Notes: generated by a model not told the origin, from the letters alone. A stretch of 10,103 nucleotides of DNA from Dehalococcoidia bacterium (GCA_012270805.1 JAAXHR010000076.1:3213-13315); one strand, 5' to 3'. Shown: positions 1 to 6,828, counted from the stretch's first letter. Numbers and translations: made by a program.

Positions 1-42
1 TCGTCCCTCTGAGAGGGAAAGGGATTGTGCTTGTGGGGGAAG
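1..42 (-). repeat. Second repeat-like segment at the window edge, related to the insert at 523-609
   Basis: On the minus strand this starts with CTTCCCCC followed by CA-GC- (codons for LPPQA, residues 371-375), matching the start of the 523-609 insert (residues 186-190) in both sequence and reading frame. It also holds a perfect 7-bp inverted repeat with a one-base centre at 4-18 (TCCCTCT G AGAGGGA). The similarity decays after about 15 bases, and the element probably continues beyond the window. It falls where the family would be finishing its C-terminal beta domain, so it may supply the protein's tail or another internal insert. Confidence 0.5.
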
Positions 43-1152
43 TTTGGCTCCCAGGACGGCTGCGGGTTTGCGGGTGGACATCACAAGTGCGTCTTCAAGC
101 CCGATACCGAGAGACATCACCTTTCCGATGGAGTCCATCTGAGAGAATGCTGTGCCGGCATAGCGGCTCGTGAGTGTCACATCGGAACTGATGGTGTCGG
201 GGATAAGTCCGCCGTCGAGAACGCGTTTAGCCGCGTCGAATGAGAAGTTCCCTCCGCCGACGCCGATATCGAACTTTACGCCGCGCTGGCGAGCGTCGAT
301 CGCTTCGCGAAGGAGTTCCTGGTTGTCGCCGATGAGACCGCCTCGTGCTCCGGTGAATGAGTGTGTGACGATATCACCATCTGTGAGTAACTCGGCTAGG
401 ATTCTCGGTGCGGCGGCAGCTGCTTCGTCCGATTGTCCGGTTGTGTCGCCCATATGGACCATCAGGCGTACGCCGGCATCATTTGCCATCGCCTTCGCGG
501 CTAGCGCGAGGTCTGGCAACTCCTGTGAACCCCCTCTGAATCTCCCCCTGGAAGGGTGAGAGTGACGGGTGGTGGCCCCCATCGCCTGCGGGGGAAGGTG
601 CGAATCGGACTTGAAAGTGGCGATGCCGGGGGAGACCATTCTGACTTTCACGCCGACTATGACATCTTTGCGAGATTGGATCGATGCGACGGCTGCGTCA
701 TGTTCGATGTCTAGTGCGGAAGTTACTTCCGGGACGCGGTTGACACCTAGAGAACCTACGTTGAGGAGTGCGAGAACGCGGGTTTTGGCGTTGGGGATGA
801 CGTGATTGACTAGTCCACCGATGTTGGCGATGCCGCATGATCCGGCATCCAAGACGGTCGTGACGCCCGAATGTACCCCAGCGGTATCGGCATTCTGCAT
901 CATGTCCTCAACGTACGGCGAAGAGCGCCGGAGGCTACCGGCGACGTGTGTGTGGATGTCGATGATTCCCGGGGTTACGACCAGTCCAGTGGCATCGATC
1001 ACGCGATCGGCGATGTAGTTATCTGGGACGTTTTCGATGGCGATGATCTGGTCGCCCTTTATGGCGACATCGCCAGTTTCTAGCCGAGCGGTGTCCGTAT
1101 TTAGGAGCAGCCCGCCGTTGATGCGCAGATCACATTTGACCGTTTCGGTCAT
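1..1152 (-). CDS. Dihydroorotase-like amidohydrolase (amidohydrolase/deacetylase family), C-terminus cut by window edge
   Basis: Metal-dependent hydrolase of the amidohydrolase superfamily, closest by eye to the dihydroorotase-like PRK09237/deacetylase group; predicted to cleave cyclic amide or N-acyl bonds in the cytoplasm. My translation gives 384 codons open to the left edge. Expected metal ligands are all present: HxH at H67/H69 (in PGIIDIHTHV), a candidate carboxylated lysine K169 (VGVKVRM), H233 (MVHMG), H264 (THSFTG) and D324 (TISSDV). The AGVHSGVTTVLDAGS and RKPAAVLG stretches also fit this family. The start is ATG at 1152, preceded by AGGGGG five bases upstream. Two features are odd: residues 182-210 are an insertion absent from the family as I know it, and from about residue 371 the family-like tail is replaced by a similar repeat-like sequence. 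It is the last visible gene of a minus-strand run, 141 bp after the small acidic ORF. Superfamily call is firm; substrate unknown; true C-terminus not visible. Confidence 0.9.
   Translation of the reverse strand, partial: MTETVKCDLRINGGLLLNTDTARLETGDVAIKGDQIIAIENVPDNYIADRVIDATGLVVTPGIIDIHTHVAGSLRRSSPYVEDMMQNADTAGVHSGVTTVLDAGSCGIANIGGLVNHVIPNAKTRVLALLNVGSLGVNRVPEVTSALDIEHDAAVASIQSRKDVIVGVKVRMVSPGIATFKSDSHLPPQAMGATTRHSHPSRGRFRGGSQELPDLALAAKAMANDAGVRLMVHMGDTTGQSDEAAAAAPRILAELLTDGDIVTHSFTGARGGLIGDNQELLREAIDARQRGVKFDIGVGGGNFSFDAAKRVLDGGLIPDTISSDVTLTSRYAGTAFSQMDSIGKVMSLGIGLEDALVMSTRKPAAVLGAKLPPQAQSLSLSEGR
523..609 (-). repeat. In-frame palindromic repeat-like insert inside the amidohydrolase gene
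   Basis: An 87-base segment (29 codons, residues 182-210) splits an otherwise well-conserved amidohydrolase 12 residues after the candidate metal-bridging Lys169. Its translation is low-complexity and basic (HLPPQAMGATTRHSHPSRGR and onward), unlike the flanking enzyme. It contains an imperfect 8-bp stem with a 3-base loop at 542-560 (CTCCCCCT / AGGGTGAG, one mismatch) and G/C-rich runs typical of short interspersed palindromic elements. Exact ends are uncertain by a few codons because no flanking duplication is obvious. The length is a multiple of three and it carries no stop in the gene's frame, so the protein is not broken. Confidence 0.7.
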
Positions 1153-1293
1153 GGATTCCCCCTGATGACCCGAAGTCTGGGGAAAGTCTAAAGCATCAAC
1201 CGAACATGGGTGACTGTGTCCATCACCAACAAACCATCCGCACCTTTAATGAAACACCACACGGCGATCGTTTCTTAGCGGTCATCGGCCGCT

Positions 1294-1491
1294 CTAGTTC
1301 CCTGGTCTCATACCAAGATTGGGGCCGAGAAAGTCATCATATTCGTCATCATCGCCGTCGTACCAATCGCCTCCTACTCCTGGTCGTTGTTCCCAGTTAT
1401 CTGGACGTCCGTCAAGACCTCTCGACTGGTAATAGGCGTCGTTGTTGGGGTTCATCTGGTTTGCGCGGTTGTCGTCGTTTCTTCCGGGCAT
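1294..1491 (-). CDS. Small acidic Asn/Asp/Gly-rich protein, unknown function (65 aa)
   Basis: I do not recognise a named family. The ORF has a good Shine-Dalgarno sequence (AGGAG, nine bases before the ATG at 1491) and ends in TAG. The product is very hydrophilic, with no predicted membrane segment or signal peptide. It begins MPGRNDDNRANQMNPNNDAY, continues with a Tyr/Gln/Ser-Arg-Gly stretch and carries an acidic patch (DGDDDEYDD) near residues 45-53. The composition suggests a disordered, soluble small protein. It sits between the histidine-rich protein gene (88 bp upstream) and the amidohydrolase (141 bp downstream) on the same strand, so co-transcription is possible. The clean ribosome site and non-random composition favour a real gene; its short length leaves doubt. 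Confidence 0.6.
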   Translation of the reverse strand: MPGRNDDNRANQMNPNNDAYYQSRGLDGRPDNWEQRPGVGGDWYDGDDDEYDDFLGPNLGMRPGN

Positions 1492-1579
1492 TGTTTTGCG
1501 CTCCTAATCTTTGTTGCTGTGTATTCTTAAACTAACCTTTTTCGCCATAGAACCGACTCGAATTCCTGTAGCTACAGAC

Positions 1580-2134
1580 CTAATGCGGGTGTGGTTCGTG
1601 GTGCGCGGCGAAGTAGATGCCTTCGAGTGAGGTCGGTGGACCTTCAGGGTCGTCGGATTGGCCGAAGGCTAGGTAATGCGGCGGGTCGCCGTCGATGATG
1701 ATGTATGCGCTCAGCGAGCTGGAGAGGGGGTTGTGGCCGCCGAGCCATTCGACCTCTGGGCCGTCAGTTAGTTGCACTGGTCCGTGGCGTACAGGTCGTC
1801 GCACGGCTTCGAGGCTGATCTCGTTAGCGCCTGGCGGGCCGACTCCCCATCTGACCAACCCTTTATAGTCAGATGGAACGATGAATCTCCAGCGGGGAAG
1901 CAATCCGGACCAAGGTGCAACTTCGATTGCCGCGCGGTGGTGGACATCTTCGAACGGGTGATGTATCTGCCATCGGTAACGCGATTGCGGCTCGTCGTAG
2001 GATACGGTGCCATGCGTATGCAGATGTTCGGCAGGCGCGCTTTGGTGGTGATGTGTCTGGTGCCGCCCGTGGTCGCTCTGCTCCCGCGCCCTCTTCACTT
2101 CGTGAAAGGGGCGGGTTGGTTGATTCGGGGGCAT
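1580..2134 (-). CDS. Histidine-rich protein of unknown function, start overlapping rpsT stop (184 aa)
   Basis: Unrecognised protein. Its ATG overlaps the rpsT stop codon as TGATG, an arrangement typical of translational coupling, and no separate ribosome site is needed or obvious. It has 20 histidines in 184 residues, clustered at 22-41 (DHGRHQTHHH and HLHTHG), 58-66 (HHPFEDVHH) and the C-terminus (HHEPHPH). The middle (about 70-160) looks like a folded domain, with Trp-rich and hydrophobic segments (APWSGLLPRWRFIVPSDY, SAYIIIDGD). There is no signal peptide or membrane helix. The His clusters could bind metal, but that is inference only. The N-terminal 45 residues may be linker-like. Codons look coding across the whole length, better than the competing plus-strand reading frame. 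Confidence 0.6.
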   Translation of the reverse strand: MPPNQPTRPFHEVKRAREQSDHGRHQTHHHQSAPAEHLHTHGTVSYDEPQSRYRWQIHHPFEDVHHRAAIEVAPWSGLLPRWRFIVPSDYKGLVRWGVGPPGANEISLEAVRRPVRHGPVQLTDGPEVEWLGGHNPLSSSLSAYIIIDGDPPHYLAFGQSDDPEGPPTSLEGIYFAAHHEPHPH

Positions 2135-2394
2135 CAGCTCGCGAGAGCTTTGTTGAGGCGCTTAGTCAGTCGGCTCTTTTTGCGCGAAGACTGGTTGCGA
2201 TGAATGACGCCTTTTCGGGTGGCGACATCCAATGCGCTGATCGCCTTTTTGAGCGTCTCGACTGTCGCTTCGTCCGACGGTGATTGGTCGATTGCGCTGC
2301 GTGCGGCTGTAACGCGCGTCCGTACGAACGATCGCACGGATCGGTTTCGCTCCGCTCGGCGACGCTGAACGCGCATTGACTTGGCTGCAGGCAT
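2134..2394 (-). CDS. rpsT: 30S ribosomal protein S20
   Basis: Small-subunit ribosomal protein that binds 16S rRNA. The 86-residue length matches the family's usual 85-90. The N-terminal basic segment (KSMRVQRRRAERNRSVRSFV) and the C-terminal signature KGVIHRNQSSRKKSRLTKRL are characteristic of S20. The start is ATG at 2394 with AAAGGG five bases upstream (2400-2405). It lies 103 bp downstream of rel on the same strand, with an inverted repeat in its leader, and its stop codon overlaps the start of the histidine-rich protein gene. S20 is known to repress its own translation in E. coli; whether that applies here is not shown. Confidence 0.93.
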   Translation of the reverse strand: MPAAKSMRVQRRRAERNRSVRSFVRTRVTAARSAIDQSPSDEATVETLKKAISALDVATRKGVIHRNQSSRKKSRLTKRLNKALAS

Positions 2395-2422
2395 TTGAAC
2401 CCTTTCGTGGCGAACTATCGAT

Positions 2423-2443
2423 TGAGCCGTAATCCGAGGCTCA
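2423..2443 (-). promoter_or_regulatory. Inverted repeat in the rpsT leader
   Basis: TGAGCC and GGCTCA form a 6-bp stem around a 9-base loop, about 30 bases upstream of the rpsT start codon. No T-tract follows on the minus strand, so it is a poor terminator for rel. It could be a leader hairpin for rpsT or simply chance. Confidence 0.25.
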
Positions 2444-2497
2444 GACTCTTCCGATTTTACAAGAGGAGCGCTTAAACTGCGACGATCTGGTCGCGTT

Positions 2498-4792
2498 TCA
2501 ATGGATGCGCATGACGGAAGATACGCCTCTGACCGCTTCCAATCGGTCGAAAAGCCGCGCCAACTGCTCCAAGCCGCTCGTGTAGACCGTGAAGTCGATC
2601 TGCGTGCTGCCCCGACCTATGTCTTCTCCAGAGGCCATCTTGTGAAGATTCATGCGTTCATCGCGGATTACGCCGCACAGATCGTGTATCAATCCGATGC
2701 GGTCCGAACCTTCGACTCGCAGGCGTGCGGGGTATGTGCCCGACATGTGACCCCATGCGACCTCGACGAGACGATCATGATCGATATCGTTACGAAGGTT
2801 CCGACAATTGTCACGATGCGCCGAAACGCCCCGGCCTCGGGTCAGGTAGCCCACGATATCGTCGCCGTAAACGGGGTTGCAGCAGCGCGGAAAGTTGACT
2901 TGAATGCCGGGCAACCCCATCACGACCACGCCTTTTGCGAGATCGGTAACGCCCTTTTTGTTGGCCTCTCGTTCACCTGCCGCTAGCTGTTCCGCGATGA
3001 CGTTTTCGGGTCGGTTATCGTCGATCGCCTTAACGACCGTTCGTACGATCACCGATGGCTGCTGTCGAGTCTTGCCAAGATCGGTTATCAGCTCTTCGGT
3101 CGAGGAGTAGCCCATGAGATCGGCAATCTCCTCGGTGTCGACGGAGTGTCGCATCCGGTTTAGTTGGTCGACGACTCGCTTGAGTTGTAGTCGGCCTTGT
3201 TGGAGGTTAGTTTCGCGGGCTTGTCGGCTGAACCACTGACGAACCTTGGCTCGTCCGCTGTTGGTTACCAAATAACCTTTTTCAGTGTCCTGCCAATCAA
3301 GACTCGGACCGCGTGGAGTGCGCGCTTTTCGTATCTCTACAACATCGCCTGGCATCAGACCGGTGTTCAGCGGCACCATTTTGCCGTTGACCACTGCGCC
3401 GACGGTGCTGTGTCCCAATTCGGTGTGAATCCGGTACGCGAAATCCAAAGGCGTGGCACCGGGCGGAAGTTCGATCACATCGCCCGCCGGCGTGAAGACT
3501 TGGATTCGGTCTGTGCTTAGCGATTCGTCTACGTGATCGATGAATTCATCGGTATCGTCCGCATCGCCGGTGAGCGACAACATGTCTTTTAGCCAAGACA
3601 TCGTACGGTCGGAAGAATCCTTGCCGCCTTCGTTGTTTCCGCCTTGCTTGTAGGCCCAGTGTGCGGCGAATCCCTGCTCGGCGACTTCGTGCATGCCACG
3701 TGATCGGATCTGCACTTCCAGGGGCGTGTTGTCGGGGCCTAGGACGGTCGTGTGCAACGAGCTGTAGCCATTGGACTTAGGTTTCGATATGTAATCGTCG
3801 AAAGTGCCCTCGATCATCGGCCATAAGCCGTGTACAACACCTAGGGCGTTGTAGCAATCTGCGGTGCTTTCCGTTATCACCCGCAACGCGATCAAGTCGT
3901 GGATCTCGTCAAATGTTCGACCTAGTTCCTCGTAGCGATTCTTCTTACGCGCGATGCTGAAGAGATGTTTGGCACGCCCGGTTATCGATGCCTCGATGTC
4001 GTTCCGGTTGATGATCGCTTCTTGAAGAATCTTGACGGCCCGGCTCGTGTAGGCCTCACGTTCACGCCGCTTGCGCTTCACGAGACCCGAAATCGTGCGG
4101 TACTCCTTGTGATCGAGGTAGTAAAACGCTCTGTCTTCGAGACGCCACTTCCAATCGTTCATGCCCAGCCTATCGGCCAACGGAGCATAAATATCCATGG
4201 TCTCGCGGGCGATGCGCTCCTGCTGTTCCGCGTTCAGGTAGCGCAACGTCTCGATGTTGTGCATACGGTCGGCAAGTTTGATCAGCAGAACTCTGCGGTC
4301 TTCACCGGCGGTTACAAACATCTTTCGCAGGCTTTCGATCCGCTCCTGTTTGCGGTCCTCGTAGTGGCGTCGCTGCCTCGAACCACCGCTCGAAGCGGCC
4401 AACTCGATTTGCTTCAGCTTTGTGACGCCATCAACGAGAAGTGCCACGCTGTCGCCGAACTCTTTGCGGATGTCATCCACCTCGATGCCGCAGTCCTCAA
4501 CGGTGTCGTGGAGCAGTGCGGCGGCGATCAAATCGGACGGCAACGCCAATTGAGCGAGACGCAATGAGACGCTGATGGGGTGGATGATGAACGGCTCGCC
4601 CGACTTCCGCGTCTGACCGTCGTGAGCCAGGTACGCGTACTCGTACGCGGCCTTGATGAACTCGATCTCGTCCGGAGGGAGGTACCCATGCACCTCCTTC
4701 ATCAGATTTGTGAGCGAACGCTGATACCCGTTCCGAGTTGAAGGCCTCGTAGATTTCGAGGGTTGAGGGACGAGTGTTTGAGTGTTCGCCAT
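2498..4792 (-). CDS. rel: RelA/SpoT family (p)ppGpp synthetase/hydrolase, long form (764 aa)
   Basis: Stringent-response enzyme that makes (p)ppGpp from GTP/GDP and ATP and, by its intact HD domain, probably hydrolyses it. Domains in order: HD hydrolase about 45-200, with HDTVED at 95-100 and a further conserved Asp at 175 (KLADRMHN); synthetase about 245-385, with GRAKHLFSI, DLIALRV and KPKSNGYSSLHT; TGS about 428-490 (QVFTPAGDVIELPPGATPLD); helical region; zinc-finger/CC region about 635-665 (RCCNP and HRDNC); and ACT about 690-764. Length matches long Rel/SpoT proteins. In the synthetase, the motif that reads RxKD in many bifunctional enzymes and ExDD in E. coli RelA reads TFDD here (330-333). 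The start at ATG 4792 has only AGGAA directly abutting it, a weak ribosome site; an in-frame stop lies 11 codons upstream, so no much longer start is possible. Divergent from the LPxTG protein gene, upstream of rpsT. Confidence 0.96.
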   Translation of the reverse strand: MANTQTLVPQPSKSTRPSTRNGYQRSLTNLMKEVHGYLPPDEIEFIKAAYEYAYLAHDGQTRKSGEPFIIHPISVSLRLAQLALPSDLIAAALLHDTVEDCGIEVDDIRKEFGDSVALLVDGVTKLKQIELAASSGGSRQRRHYEDRKQERIESLRKMFVTAGEDRRVLLIKLADRMHNIETLRYLNAEQQERIARETMDIYAPLADRLGMNDWKWRLEDRAFYYLDHKEYRTISGLVKRKRREREAYTSRAVKILQEAIINRNDIEASITGRAKHLFSIARKKNRYEELGRTFDEIHDLIALRVITESTADCYNALGVVHGLWPMIEGTFDDYISKPKSNGYSSLHTTVLGPDNTPLEVQIRSRGMHEVAEQGFAAHWAYKQGGNNEGGKDSSDRTMSWLKDMLSLTGDADDTDEFIDHVDESLSTDRIQVFTPAGDVIELPPGATPLDFAYRIHTELGHSTVGAVVNGKMVPLNTGLMPGDVVEIRKARTPRGPSLDWQDTEKGYLVTNSGRAKVRQWFSRQARETNLQQGRLQLKRVVDQLNRMRHSVDTEEIADLMGYSSTEELITDLGKTRQQPSVIVRTVVKAIDDNRPENVIAEQLAAGEREANKKGVTDLAKGVVVMGLPGIQVNFPRCCNPVYGDDIVGYLTRGRGVSAHRDNCRNLRNDIDHDRLVEVAWGHMSGTYPARLRVEGSDRIGLIHDLCGVIRDERMNLHKMASGEDIGRGSTQIDFTVYTSGLEQLARLFDRLEAVRGVSSVMRIH

Positions 4793-4974
4793 TTCCTGTT
4801 GCAGGTACCGCTTGACGAATCAACGGTTGTTTCGTGTTTTTCAGTTTACACGTAACGAACAGCCTCACGAAATACGTTTAGGCGAAACGTGTTTGGAAAC
4901 GAGATTCGGAATGCAGCAGACCCAAGAGCATCTGCGGTCAGTTGTTGGTTTTCGCATTAGAATCTGACCAATTG

Positions 4975-4980
4975 AAAAGG
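4975..4980 (+). promoter_or_regulatory. Ribosome binding site fixing the LPxTG protein start at 4987
   Basis: AAAAGG lies six bases before the ATG at 4987. The in-frame ATG at 5038 has no comparable site, and the reading frame upstream to 4942 has no supporting one. A TAGAAT hexamer at 4958-4963 could be a -10 box, but no -35 hexamer sits at the right distance. Confidence 0.5.
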
Positions 4981-4986
4981 CGACAG

Positions 4987-5832
4987 ATGTCGATTTTCTT
5001 GATCGGCACAGAAATCTATCGAAATTCCGCAGCTTCCATGCGAAATCTCAGCAACATCACTTCAACTATCCCTAAGCGGCTTCGAATCGTATCGACGATT
5101 GTGGCAATCACCACGTTCGTTACTGTCACTTTGATCTACGACGACGCTCGTGCAGCGGATCCGGCACCCGTCGACCCGCCGGGCCCGATCCCGGCAATCC
5201 TGTCAGATACGGACGGCAATCTTTATGAAGTGTTCACGCCGGAAGGTGGCGGATCGATCGTCGGCGACGATTACTCGTTCATCGCAGAGCCTGGGGATGT
5301 GCCCAGCGCATCCATCGTTGGCGTGCGTATGTCCAAAGGCGGCGAAGCGTCGAATGCCGGTTTGACGTATCACAGATACACGCTTGGGGGGAGCTACTAC
5401 GAGATCGATGCCGTCGATGAGAACGGATTGAGGCCTTCGCCAAGCTTCAGATTCCGAAACCCGCCGATAGCATGTTTGCCGATACCTCCGCATTTCTTCG
5501 CAAACATTGATTCGATAGCCGTGATAGCGACCGACTTTGAGGGCTCGACTCAAACGGTCTTGAATTCGGGAACGAGAATCGCAGGAGCGGGTTTAAAGGT
5601 TTGCGGCAACATCGGCACGGTGCCGATCATCCTGGCAGTTGGTTTAGAGGGCGCGCCGGGGCCGTTGCCGCCGACGCCGGTCATCAAGGTGGAAGTACGC
5701 GTCGTTGAGCTACCGGTTACTGGTGGTCTAGCTCCAAATCAGATCGGACTGGCTCTTTTATTCGTGTTGGGTATCGTCATTTTTATCGTCGGGTACTCAG
5801 TTTTTAAGGCTGTTGGTCGCCGTAACACTTGA
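4987..5832 (+). CDS. Secreted protein with C-terminal LPVTG cell-surface sorting signal, unknown ectodomain (281 aa)
   Basis: Predicted exported, surface-anchored protein. Residues 1-33 are a long basic N-region, 34-51 a hydrophobic core (IVSTIVAITTFVTVTLIY), and ARA-AD at 54-58 is a likely signal peptidase site. A Pro-rich linker (PAPVDPPGPIP) precedes the ectodomain (about 70-220), which has two cysteines (C163, C206) that could form a disulfide. A short Pro-rich spacer leads to LPVTGG at 242-247, then a hydrophobic helix (about 253-271) and a basic tail (FKAVGRRNT). This order is the classic sortase sorting signal. I do not recognise a named enzymatic domain; the ectodomain looks beta-rich and resembles, from memory only, LPxTG-anchored proteins of other Chloroflexota. 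Start chosen by the AAAAGG site. Divergent from rel; ends 39 bp before the stop of the convergent DHDPS-family gene. Confidence 0.85.
   Translation: MSIFLIGTEIYRNSAASMRNLSNITSTIPKRLRIVSTIVAITTFVTVTLIYDDARAADPAPVDPPGPIPAILSDTDGNLYEVFTPEGGGSIVGDDYSFIAEPGDVPSASIVGVRMSKGGEASNAGLTYHRYTLGGSYYEIDAVDENGLRPSPSFRFRNPPIACLPIPPHFFANIDSIAVIATDFEGSTQTVLNSGTRIAGAGLKVCGNIGTVPIILAVGLEGAPGPLPPTPVIKVEVRVVELPVTGGLAPNQIGLALLFVLGIVIFIVGYSVFKAVGRRNT
5710..5727 (+). other. LPVTGG sorting motif coding region
   Basis: Codons for LPVTGG, residues 242-247 of the secreted protein, followed directly by the hydrophobic helix and basic tail. In the sortase family cleavage occurs between Thr and Gly of LPxTG. Confidence 0.8.
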
Positions 5833-5871
5833 AGGTGGTTCCATCTTCGATTGGCACCGTGGCCTACCGTC

Positions 5872-6828
5872 TCATCCACGCCAGGTGAGCAAGTCCGAGA
5901 TCTCATCCAGAATCTTGTCCAACTCTTCGCCATCGTAACGGTCAAAGGGTTTCGAACCGGGTTGGCGGGTCACTGGTGTCTTGATGATGCCCCTTCGCCA
6001 GAACGCCTGCTTATACGTCGTCACGCCGAAGAAGAACTCGAAGTTCAGCGATGGAAGAATTCGGTTGAACAATGCTCGCGCTTCATCCGTAACCACTTGC
6101 TGACCGTTTTCGTCGACTCCGCCCGCTTCTAGCGCATCCCAGACTGCGACGTGGGCCTCTGTGATGTGACCAGCCGGCATGGTCCCGGCACCGCCGCGGC
6201 GATACTCGGCTAAGAGGAACCGTCCGCCCATGCCACCCATGATCGATTCGACTTTGTCGCCGCATGCATCCAACACCGCGGTCATCACGTTTCCCGGCAA
6301 CAAACTCTCTTCTTTAAGCAGTCGTGCGCCCGGGATCTCTTCAATGATTCGGATGATCGTTGGTGTCGGGATGGTCGGGCCTGTTGGCGGTTTGTTGTTC
6401 TGGAGCCAAACAGGCAAACTGGTCGCCTCCCACAACGCTCCGTAGAGATCGATCGTCTCCTGTCCGCCACCCATTCCATTGGCAGGCATCGCGATGATCG
6501 AGTCGGCGCCGCACTCAACGGCGACTCGTGCTCGTTCAATGCAGTGCTCGATCGATATACCGCTCGCGCCGGCGACAACTGGCACCGCGCCGCCGACTGT
6601 GGCAACTCCTACCCGCAGGACCTCGTCGCGTTCTTCGTCGGTCAATCTCGGCCCCTCACTTGCGTTTACGGGCAGAACGATGCCGTGCGCGCCGGCTTCG
6701 ACGCAATACGAGACGCACCGTCGCAACGAATCGTAGTCGACGCTACCGTCCTCGTTGAACGGGGTTACCGGTATTGAGAAGACCCCGCGGTTTTTGGAAG
6801 AATTACCTCCGCTCGACTGTGGTGCCAT
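5872..6828 (-). CDS. Dihydrodipicolinate synthase/N-acetylneuraminate lyase family protein, non-canonical (318 aa)
   Basis: Class I aldolase-fold TIM barrel of the DapA/NanA superfamily, predicted cytoplasmic Schiff-base lyase or dehydratase acting on a 2-keto acid. Visible features: VFSIPVTPFNEDGSVDYDSL at the start of the barrel; the Schiff-base lysine K172 in ARLLKEES; and PVWLQNNKPPTG at 139-150, where the family usually reads LYNxPxRTG. The catalytic Tyr position is therefore Gln143. The usual GTTGE substrate loop is PVNASE (53-58). These changes argue against true DapA (lysine synthesis). The N-terminal 13 residues are Ser/Gly/Asn-rich. Start ATG 6828 has GAGG five bases upstream. It is divergent from the enolase-superfamily gene across a 171-bp gap, which favours a shared catabolic role such as keto-deoxy sugar-acid breakdown (inference). 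Family call firm, substrate unknown. Confidence 0.92.
   Translation of the reverse strand: MAPQSSGGNSSKNRGVFSIPVTPFNEDGSVDYDSLRRCVSYCVEAGAHGIVLPVNASEGPRLTDEERDEVLRVGVATVGGAVPVVAGASGISIEHCIERARVAVECGADSIIAMPANGMGGGQETIDLYGALWEATSLPVWLQNNKPPTGPTIPTPTIIRIIEEIPGARLLKEESLLPGNVMTAVLDACGDKVESIMGGMGGRFLLAEYRRGGAGTMPAGHITEAHVAVWDALEAGGVDENGQQVVTDEARALFNRILPSLNFEFFFGVTTYKQAFWRRGIIKTPVTRQPGSKPFDRYDGEELDKILDEISDLLTWRG

Noticed and set aside
523..609. Possible frameshift or pseudogene in the amidohydrolase
   Set aside because: My translation is continuous on both sides in one frame with no stop, so it is an in-frame insertion rather than a disruption.
25..1083. Several plus-strand frames in the left region
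   Set aside because: The minus strand reads continuously through the whole stretch as a family-recognisable amidohydrolase, so these are shadows.
1278..1294. AGCGG / CCGCT inverted repeat after the small acidic gene as a terminator
   Set aside because: Stem of only 5 bp and no T-run follows on either strand.
1566..1577. Perfect 12-bp palindrome CTGTAGCTACAG just after the histidine-rich gene
   Set aside because: A single short palindrome with no T-tract and no second copy in the window; it may be chance.
1772..2203. 143-codon open frame on the plus strand, rich in Arg, Leu and Val
   Set aside because: It lies antisense to the histidine-rich protein gene and the end of rpsT, has no ribosome site, and its protein looks like a reverse-strand shadow.
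3965..4567. 200-codon open frame on the plus strand inside rel
   Set aside because: Fully antisense to the HD and synthetase domains of an unmistakable Rel protein; no independent support.
4942..4986. Upstream extension of the LPxTG protein to a codon at 4942
   Set aside because: No ribosome site there, and the AAAAGG before 4987 gives a better start.
5833..5871. Bidirectional terminator between the convergent LPxTG and DHDPS-family genes
   Set aside because: Only a 4-bp stem can be drawn and there is no T-tract.
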